Below, piece after piece: positions 58,767 to 64,000 of a stretch of DNA of 64,000 nucleotides. The stretch comes from Bacillus sp. BGMRC 2118 (GTDB taxonomy: Bacteria > Bacillota > Bacilli > Bacillales > SA4). Numbering within the stretch: position 1 is the first letter of the stretch; each line of letters begins with the position of its first letter. The translations under genes were made by a program, and so were the position numbers. The stretch lies in assembly GCA_008364785.1 (NCBI GenBank), contig VTTJ01000011.1, positions 114,786 to 178,785 of the forward strand. The letters are read 5' to 3'. The notes below the pieces were generated by a model. It was not told the origin of the DNA. It saw only the letters and a list, made by a program, of their open reading frames with translations, and did not search any database.

Positions 58767-59716
58767 GTAATATCGAAACACCTTTTTTTACTCTTCAAGA
58801 AATTTGTCACGGTGTATATGCTGCAGTTGCAAAAAAGGGAGAAGGAGCATGGAGCAATTCAGGATTTGTTGATTTAGGAACAGAGTTAGTCGTGTTTGAT
58901 TCTTTTTCTACTCCAGCTGCTGCAAAAGAGCTAAGAAACATCGCGGAGAAGATCACTGGAAAAAAGGTAAAATATCTGGTAAACAGCCATTATCACGGTG
59001 ACCATGTGTTTGGAAATCAAGTGTTTGAGGATACAACAATTCTATCAACTTCTAAAACTCGTAATCTATTTATAGAGAGAAACGTACTACGTGAAATAGA
59101 GGAAGAAAAAGAAGAAATGTCTGCTTACTTGCAAGATTTAAGGAATCAGATGGAAAATAGCGTGGATGAGGTGATCTCATTAAGTATTCAGAACCAGTAC
59201 AATGAAATGAAAAAGGTGTATGAAGCACTACATGAGTTAAAGATGGTATATCCAACTGTAACATTTGAAGAGAAGCTTGTGATACATGGCACCGAGCGGG
59301 ATGCCCATTTGTATGCGTTAGGTGGCGGACATACCCCGTGTGATACGATTATGTATGTTCCTCAAGAGAAAGTCGCATTTATGGGGGATTTAATAACTGA
59401 CGGAATTCATTTTCCTATATATAACCCAATTGAATTTATTAGCATCTTAACAGAAGCTAAATCGATGGATATTGAAACGGTCATTCCTGGGCATGGTCAG
59501 GTAAATACAATGAATGCTTTTGATACAGTTATCCAGTACATAACAGACATCGTGGAACAGGCTAAAGATGCGATCCAATTGAACAAGTCTATGAATGACT
59601 TTCAATCTAGCTTTATTATACGAGATCTTTATAAAGATTGGCTGGGACAGAGTGGAGTATATAGAAATGTAGAGTCTGTATATGAGTATTTAAAGGAGAA
59701 CCTTTATGGTGCATAG
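58763..59716 (+). CDS. Metallo-beta-lactamase-fold hydrolase
   Basis: The 317-residue protein has the zinc motif NSHYHGDH (H76, H78, D80, H81), further ligands in GGGHTPCD, FMGDL and PGHGQV, and an unusual insertion of about 65 helical residues (near 95-165) between the first motif and the second. It is cytosolic. Its start forms an ATGA overlap with the previous stop. Substrate may be an ester, lactone or lactam. Confidence 0.88.
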   Translation: MSNIETPFFTLQEICHGVYAAVAKKGEGAWSNSGFVDLGTELVVFDSFSTPAAAKELRNIAEKITGKKVKYLVNSHYHGDHVFGNQVFEDTTILSTSKTRNLFIERNVLREIEEEKEEMSAYLQDLRNQMENSVDEVISLSIQNQYNEMKKVYEALHELKMVYPTVTFEEKLVIHGTERDAHLYALGGGHTPCDTIMYVPQEKVAFMGDLITDGIHFPIYNPIEFISILTEAKSMDIETVIPGHGQVNTMNAFDTVIQYITDIVEQAKDAIQLNKSMNDFQSSFIIRDLYKDWLGQSGVYRNVESVYEYLKENLYGA

Positions 59717-60515
59717 AGAAAGCGGATTTCTAACGATACAAGGTGTACAAACTTATTATGAAGTAGCAGGAGATGGAGAACCTATCCTATTCATTCATGG
59801 TATTGATTCAGATAGTAGAATGTGGGATAAGCAAGTTGAGGTGTTATCAAAATCTTATAAAACCATTCGATTTGATCTTCGAGGTTTCGGTCAAACACCG
59901 ATGCCATTGGGCGAATTCCATATTCAAGATGATATAAATCACTTGATGGAATTACTTGAGATTCCATCAGCTCATATTATTGGCTACTCCTTTGGTGGAA
60001 CAGTATCACTACCTTTTGCTTTAAAATATCCAGAACGTGTAAAAAGCATAATTCTAGCTGGAGCAGGAATGGTGGGTTATGACTGGTCTGATGAACTTTC
60101 AACTTATTTTCGTGAATTCCAACAATGCTGGAGTAACGGAAATTGGGATGAAATGATGAGATTATTGAAATGGAAGAGTATATATGGACCTCACCGTAAT
60201 GAACATGGGCTTGTAGAAATTTGCAGTCTGTTGGATAAGATGTTTTTACATGCAATGAAAAATGTATTGCGAGAAGGAAAGCCAATTTCACCTGGAGACA
60301 CAAGAGACAGGTTGCATACTGTTAAAGTACCTACCTTAATTTTAGTAGGAGAAATGGATTTTGAGGATTACCATCATATTGCTGAAATATATAATCAATC
60401 CCTTTCAAACTCAATAAAGAAGATCGTTCCCGATGTTGGTCATTTTATAAACTTAGAAAATCCAAGTTTATTTAACGAAATAACCAGCAATTTTATAAGA
60501 AACCAAAATAATTGA
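59706..60515 (+). CDS. Alpha/beta hydrolase (operon member)
   Basis: The 269-residue protein has HG (31-32) of the oxyanion hole, nucleophile elbow GYSFGG (S95), acid in GEMDFED and His in DVGHFINLE. It resembles esterases and lactonases of the fluoroacetate dehalogenase/3-oxoadipate enol-lactonase branch; substrate unknown. AAAGGAGAACC inside the MBL gene supplies the RBS, and the frames overlap by 11 bp. Confidence 0.88.
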   Translation: MVHRESGFLTIQGVQTYYEVAGDGEPILFIHGIDSDSRMWDKQVEVLSKSYKTIRFDLRGFGQTPMPLGEFHIQDDINHLMELLEIPSAHIIGYSFGGTVSLPFALKYPERVKSIILAGAGMVGYDWSDELSTYFREFQQCWSNGNWDEMMRLLKWKSIYGPHRNEHGLVEICSLLDKMFLHAMKNVLREGKPISPGDTRDRLHTVKVPTLILVGEMDFEDYHHIAEIYNQSLSNSIKKIVPDVGHFINLENPSLFNEITSNFIRNQNN

Positions 60516-60629
60516 CATATCCATTTTTTTCCATAATAATATAAACTATACAGTATAGTAGCATATTGTATACCCCTGATATATAGTTACCCCATCTTTA
60601 AATAGAGGGGTATCTTATATCACTTTTAA
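60516..60629. other. End of the hydrolase operon with palindromes
   Basis: ACTATACAGTATAGT at 60545-60559 is a perfect palindrome, and at 60588-60612 TACCCC pairs with GGGGTA enclosing TCT/AGA, a probable terminator without a strong T-tract. The first palindrome may be another protein-binding site. Confidence 0.5.
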
Positions 60630-60649
60630 TAAACTAACTAGTCAGTTTT
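60630..60649. promoter_or_regulatory. TetR operator site 3
   Basis: TAAACTAACTAGTCAGTTTT deviates from the ideal 18-bp palindrome AAACTGACTAGTCAGTTT at only one position. TTTAAT just before it could be the -10 box. Confidence 0.78.
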
Positions 60650-60682
60650 ATATAGCTATTAAGGATAATGAGGTGAATAGTG

Positions 60683-60838
60683 ATGAGTGAAAGTCATCAA
60701 TTAAAATGGCAAAAAGACATTATTGGGGAAGAGTATAAGGATATTTCAATAATGCATACAGAACAGACAAAAATTTTCCCTAGATCGAAAAGAAGAAAAA
60801 AATACAGCAACGATAAAAAAATATATTCGAAGGATTAG
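60683..60838 (+). CDS. Small basic hypothetical protein (51 aa)
   Basis: MSESHQLKWQKDIIGEEYKD is followed by a Lys/Arg-rich C-terminal half (PRSKRRKKYSNDKK). GAGGTGAAT precedes the ATG by a few bases, and the TetR operator lies 35 bp upstream. No family recognised; the basic tail could bind nucleic acid. Confidence 0.55.
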   Translation: MSESHQLKWQKDIIGEEYKDISIMHTEQTKIFPRSKRRKKYSNDKKIYSKD

Positions 60839-60869
60839 TAGCGGATTGATAAATATCATTGGATATCTT

Positions 60870-60898
60870 TTTACTGAAATGTTACTATTATTTTAAAT
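60870..60898 (+). promoter_or_regulatory. Promoter of the M29 aminopeptidase gene
   Basis: TTTACT and TTAAAT are separated by 17 bp; the operator begins at the last base of the -10 box. Confidence 0.55.
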
Positions 60899-60917
60899 AA
60901 ACTTACAAGTCAGTTTT
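60898..60917. promoter_or_regulatory. TetR operator site 4
   Basis: TAAACTTACAAGTCAGTTTT differs from the ideal palindrome at two inner positions; it occupies the expected transcription start of the aminopeptidase gene. Confidence 0.72.
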
Positions 60918-60954
60918 TTTTATGACGAAGAGAGATATTGAGGGGGAGTTAATG

Positions 60955-62187
60955 ATGAGATCGTTTGAAGAGAATTTAGAAAAATACGCTGAATTAGCAG
61001 TTAAAGTTGGAGTGAATGTCCAACCAGGTCAACCTTTATTTGTTAATGCAGATATATCTAGTGCACCATTTGTGCGTAAGGTTGTAAGAAAGGCTTATGA
61101 AGCAGGTGCTAAGTACGTGCAAGTTGAATGGTCTGATGAAGTCGTAACAAGAACAAGATATGATCATGCACCAGATGAATCATTTGAATACTTTCCTAAA
61201 TGGAGAGCTGATATGATCGAGCAAGCTTACAAAGAAGGAGCAGCTGCCTTGCATATTGTCTCGATGAATCCAGAACTTCTAAAAGGTGTAGACCCAAATA
61301 AAATCTCTAGATTAGCTAGAGTTGCAGGTGAAGCTAGTAAAGAATATATGAAGTATCCACGAGGATTTAAGATTAGCTGGTCAATTGTGGCGGTACCTTC
61401 CGTTGCCTGGGCAGAAAAGGTATTCCCTGAGGCCGGATCTTCTGATGAACAAGTTGAAAAACTATGGAGTGCGATATTTGATGCAACACGTATTACAGAA
61501 GAAAACCCTATAGAAGCGTGGATTAACCATAATCAAAACCTAAATAATAAAGTAGATTACTTAAATAACGAAAACTTCCAATACTTACATTACACAGCTC
61601 CTGGGACAGATTTAACTATTGAGCTGGCTGAGAAGCATCTATGGGTAGGAGCAGAAAGTATTGATGATTCAGGATCAAGCTTTGTTGCCAACATGCCAAC
61701 AGAAGAAGTGTTTACGACACCACTTAAAACAGGCGTAAATGGTACAGTTAGTAGTACAAAGCCTTTAAGTTATGCAGGAAACATCATTAATAACTTCTCT
61801 CTAACATTTAAAGAAGGTAGAATTGTAGATTTCCAAGCAGAGGAAGGATATGAAGCACTTCAAAAGCTAGTTGAAACAGATGAAGGCTCTCATTATTTAG
61901 GAGAAGTGGCACTAGTTCCACACAACTCACCTATTTCAAATACGAATATTTTATTTTACAATACATTATTCGATGAAAATGCATCCAATCATTTAGCAAT
62001 CGGAAGCTCGTATACCTTTACGATTAAAGATGGTAATGATATGACAGAACAGGACTTAATCGATAACGGAATTAACCAAAGTGTTACTCATGTAGATTTT
62101 ATGATTGGTTCAGGTGAAATGGATATTGATGGAATTAAGAAGGATGGCACAGTTGTTCCTTTATTCAGAAAAGGAAACTGGGCTTAA
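60955..62187 (+). CDS. M29-family metallo-aminopeptidase
   Basis: The 410-residue protein resembles AmpS/aminopeptidase T: VKVGVNVQPGQPLFVNADI, NMPTEEVFTTP (metal Glu), GSHYLGEVALVP, NASNHLAIGSSY and THVDFMIG, giving the conserved Glu, His, Tyr and His-Asp set of family M29. It removes N-terminal residues from peptides with a two-metal centre. The ATG of MRSFEEN has GGGGGAG six bases upstream. It has its own operator-controlled promoter. Confidence 0.92.
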   Translation: MRSFEENLEKYAELAVKVGVNVQPGQPLFVNADISSAPFVRKVVRKAYEAGAKYVQVEWSDEVVTRTRYDHAPDESFEYFPKWRADMIEQAYKEGAAALHIVSMNPELLKGVDPNKISRLARVAGEASKEYMKYPRGFKISWSIVAVPSVAWAEKVFPEAGSSDEQVEKLWSAIFDATRITEENPIEAWINHNQNLNNKVDYLNNENFQYLHYTAPGTDLTIELAEKHLWVGAESIDDSGSSFVANMPTEEVFTTPLKTGVNGTVSSTKPLSYAGNIINNFSLTFKEGRIVDFQAEEGYEALQKLVETDEGSHYLGEVALVPHNSPISNTNILFYNTLFDENASNHLAIGSSYTFTIKDGNDMTEQDLIDNGINQSVTHVDFMIGSGEMDIDGIKKDGTVVPLFRKGNWA

Positions 62188-62219
62188 AAGATAAGGTTCA
62201 AATAGTGAGGTGTTATTAC

Positions 62220-62288
62220 ATGCTATTTAGAAATGACACGAAGAAACCACAACAGCCACAGGAATCAGAATGGCTATTTCCAATGTAA
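62220..62288 (+). CDS. Possible miniprotein (22 aa)
   Basis: ATG after GTGAGGTGTTATTAC opens MLFRNDTKKPQQPQESEWLF plus PM. It lies between the aminopeptidase stop and the terminator. The good RBS and placement suggest translation, but the length is too short to be sure. Confidence 0.35.
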   Translation: MLFRNDTKKPQQPQESEWLFPM

Positions 62289-62292
62289 TAAG

Positions 62293-62328
62293 AATAAGCC
62301 TTGCTAAAATATAGCAAGGCTTATTTTA
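62293..62328. terminator. Bidirectional terminator aminopeptidase/GNAT
   Basis: AATAAGCCTTGCTA and TAGCAAGGCTTATT form a 14-bp stem around AAATA, with T-tract after. Confidence 0.92.
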
Positions 62329-62877
62329 TGTCTTTAAATTCTTGGTAGCTTCCATAAATTCTTCCTTCAAAACACCCATCATAATATTATCGTGGTATTC
62401 ATTATCATAATACAACTCTCCTCGAATGACTCCTTCTATTTGAAAGCCCAGCTTTTCGTAGGACTTCTTAGCTCTTGCGTTATACGAATAAACACATAAA
62501 CCAATTCGGTACAAATTCAACGTGAAGAATCCGTATTCCATGATCAATCTCAATGCTTCTGTTCCATAACCCTTCCCGAAGAATCGTGGTTCGTGAAGTG
62601 CAATTCGGAGATTGGCATTTTGATTGAGATGATCTATCTCATTTAATGATAAATCTCCAACAGGTTCATCTGTCTCCTTATCAACAATGACAAGATCCAT
62701 TCGATTATCTAATGCAAATCCATCATATGCTTTTTCAATTTTGGCAGCAGTTAAGTATTTTTGTGAGCCTGTCATTTTTCTAATTTCAGGATGTGATAAT
62801 GCTTTTGAAATTAGAGCATAGTCCTCTTTCTTAAATTCTCTTAAATATACACTCTTTCCTTCGAGAAAATGGTGCAT
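62326..62877 (-). CDS. RimJ/RimL-type GNAT acetyltransferase
   Basis: The 183-residue protein has YLREFKKEDYALISKALSHPEIRKMTG, then LRIALHEPRFFGKGYGTEALRLIMEYGFF (acetyl-CoA motif, GKGYGTEA) and NARAKKSYEKLGFQIEGVIR. It acetylates an amino group of a protein N-terminus, amino acid or small amine. AAAGGGAGG precedes the ATG. Its promoter overlaps the TetR operator shared with the divergent hydrolase. Confidence 0.9.
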   Translation of the reverse strand: MHHFLEGKSVYLREFKKEDYALISKALSHPEIRKMTGSQKYLTAAKIEKAYDGFALDNRMDLVIVDKETDEPVGDLSLNEIDHLNQNANLRIALHEPRFFGKGYGTEALRLIMEYGFFTLNLYRIGLCVYSYNARAKKSYEKLGFQIEGVIRGELYYDNEYHDNIMMGVLKEEFMEATKNLKT

Positions 62878-62898
62878 AGTAATTCCTCCCTTTTATAA

Positions 62899-62918
62899 AA
62901 AACAAACCAGTCAGTTTA
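62899..62918. promoter_or_regulatory. TetR operator site 5 (divergent region)
   Basis: AAAACAAACCAGTCAGTTTA keeps the CAGTCAGTTT arm exactly and the other arm partly (three inner mismatches to the ideal palindrome). Confidence 0.6.
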
Positions 62919-62926
62919 TTATACCA
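62918..62926 (-). promoter_or_regulatory. Extended -10 promoter of the GNAT gene
   Basis: TGGTATAAT on the minus strand is an extended -10 box; the operator starts immediately downstream, covering the transcription start. Confidence 0.55.
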
Positions 62927-62984
62927 TATTTTTCAAGTTTATGATATTGTTAGGATTAATAGTCAGTCTTTTAGGAGTGAGAGA

Positions 62985-63866
62985 ATGATAGAGAGAAAAA
63001 TCCAATTATCTAATGGTGTTTCATTGAATACTAGGTTTACAGAAGTTGAAAAGGGAAAGCCAATCGTCCTCTTCATTCACTTTAGTGGCGGTACATCAAA
63101 GATGTGGGAAGGAGTTCTTCCATTCTTTGAAAAACAATACAGTGTTATTGCACCTGATTTGCGCGGACACGGAAAGTCTGACAAACCTCTGGCAGGTTAC
63201 CATATTGACGATATGGCAGATGATTTATATCTGCTTACAAATGACTTAGGGATAATGGATTGTCATGTTGTCGGAAGCTCTTTAGGAGCAGAAGTAGGAA
63301 TTAGCCTGGCTGCAAAGCATCCCGAATTAGTCACATCCATCGTTTGTGAAGGAGCCATTTATAATGAATTTGGCGAGTATGGTTTATACAATGGGACAAC
63401 TGAAGAAATAGAAGAAGAGAAGATTAAAAGACGTGTAGGTCTTTCGGAAAGACAGCTTAAAAAATACGTAACAAAAGAGGAGTTTATAGCAGACCATAGT
63501 AAAGATGTACAAGAACTTGGCATAAATAATAAATATTTTACTTCGTTCTTTGAAAGCTGCATCGAAGAACAAAGTGATGGTAACTATGAACACTTCTATA
63601 AAAATCATATCCGTACAGAATACATTACAAAATATTGGGACCTGAAATTTGAAGAATACTATCAACATGTAAAGTGTCCAGTACTATTCCTGCCAAGTGA
63701 AGAAGAAATGAAAGACCCAAATATTCAACGAAGCCTTCACTATTTTGCTAGTTTATTACAACACTATAAGATAGAGACAATAGAAAACTCACTACATGCT
63801 TATGTCTGGATGCAGTATCCAGAAATTGCAGCAAAAAAGGTTCTAGCGTTTCTTACTTGTCCTTGA
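62985..63866 (+). CDS. Alpha/beta hydrolase (second in the island)
   Basis: The 293-residue protein has FIHFSGG (oxyanion hole), LRGHGKSDKP, nucleophile elbow VGSSLGAE (S99), a helical cap of about 90 residues, and SLHAYVW with the likely catalytic His; the acid residue is probably in LPSEEEMKD. Substrate unknown. TTAGGAGTGAGAG precedes the ATG. It is divergent from the GNAT gene, with the operator between them. Confidence 0.87.
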   Translation: MIERKIQLSNGVSLNTRFTEVEKGKPIVLFIHFSGGTSKMWEGVLPFFEKQYSVIAPDLRGHGKSDKPLAGYHIDDMADDLYLLTNDLGIMDCHVVGSSLGAEVGISLAAKHPELVTSIVCEGAIYNEFGEYGLYNGTTEEIEEEKIKRRVGLSERQLKKYVTKEEFIADHSKDVQELGINNKYFTSFFESCIEEQSDGNYEHFYKNHIRTEYITKYWDLKFEEYYQHVKCPVLFLPSEEEMKDPNIQRSLHYFASLLQHYKIETIENSLHAYVWMQYPEIAAKKVLAFLTCP

Positions 63867-63877
63867 ATTGCAAAGTA

Positions 63878-63906
63878 AAAAAACAGCTCCTATTGGGGCT
63901 GTTTTA
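63878..63906 (+). terminator. Terminator of the last hydrolase gene
   Basis: AAAACAGC and GCTGTTTT pair around TCCTATTGGG with an inner CC/GG pair. Confidence 0.8.
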
Positions 63907-64000
63907 ATTCGACAAAATTCGGGTGGTGCCTGTGTACTGCTGATTGAAAAGTAGACACTATACTTTCGGGTCACCTTCTTGGTGGCCTGAAGTGTCTCAT
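63907..64000. other. Right edge, possible start of a repetitive element
   Basis: ATTCGGGTGGTGCCTGTGTAC recalls repetitive sequences that I associate with REP-type elements in Bacillus, and AGTAGACACTATACTTTCGG with CTGAAGTGTCT forms a loose inverted pair. Too little is in the window to decide. Confidence 0.25.

Noticed and set aside
1..64000. tRNA, rRNA or tmRNA genes
   Set aside because: I looked for cloverleaf-type patterns with TTCAAATC/TTCGAATC arms and for conserved rRNA blocks and found none.

Overview
The window reads as chromosome of a low-GC, endospore-forming Bacillaceae (Bacillus sensu lato, but not B. subtilis itself). Most genes have recognisable B. subtilis counterparts in the lytH-lipA-yut, yui and yug neighbourhoods, in largely the same order. 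Spore functions (LytH, YhcN-type lipoprotein, YutH, KapB, SspH) and Shine-Dalgarno sites of the AAGGAGG type agree with this. I see no rRNA or tRNA gene, no complete insertion sequence with a transposase, no prophage and no CRISPR array.

Layout. 1-4.3 kb: the end of an amidinotransferase-type gene, a NUDIX enzyme with a tiny acidic partner, a membrane protein, a kinase-like protein, and an NSS-type methionine/alanine importer with its 35-residue small subunit. 4.3-20.4 kb: the yut block (lytH, lipA, yhcN-type lipoprotein, yutD, yutE, yutF, pgpA, yutH, nfu-type yutI, yuzD, yutJ, yuzB, dapF, yutM, yumB) with an EAL protein inserted. 20.6-29 kb: the yui block (yuiA, B, C, D, pepA, yuiF, yuiH). 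29.4-39.5 kb: accessory genes, including a YkkCD-type exporter under a guanidine-I riboswitch, a cold-shock protein, FosB, a GNAT-YunG fusion, a thioredoxin-reductase-like flavoprotein, a thioesterase, an MFS transporter, KapB, a cyclophilin lipoprotein and a Cu/Zn-SOD lipoprotein. 39.9-51.1 kb: the yug block (yugE, yugF, an ECF sigma/anti-sigma pair, yugI, yuzA, yugJ, pgi, yugN, yugO, sspH, yuxH). 51.5-54.9 kb: an aldehyde dehydrogenase, a GNAT protein and a lipoprotein made of three repeats. 55.1-63.9 kb: a TetR-centred hydrolase island.

Three things stand out. (1) The TetR island: an 18-bp palindrome, ideal form AAACTGACTAGTCAGTTT, occurs before the tetR gene, before a four-gene operon of four unrelated hydrolase folds (S41 peptidase, serine beta-lactamase-fold, metallo-beta-lactamase fold, alpha/beta hydrolase), before a 51-residue basic ORF, before an M29 aminopeptidase, and in the divergent promoter region of a GNAT and a second alpha/beta hydrolase. 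In several cases it lies directly after the -10 box. This looks like a single-regulator peptide/ester/lactone degradation or detoxification regulon that I do not recognise. (2) A dispersed, transposase-less, MITE-like element of about 185 bp, in at least eight copies, with imperfect 32-bp terminal inverted repeats starting GGCT and 8-bp (once 9-bp) target duplications readable in the sequence. It folds into nested hairpins and abuts regulatory sites. (3) Three intergenic arrays of short direct repeats with unrelated core motifs but the same spacing of about 21 bp (two helical turns), each placed just after a terminator.

Starts were chosen by Shine-Dalgarno position and family length, so several differ from the longest open frame. 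Family names come from motif recognition and memory, not from a database search.
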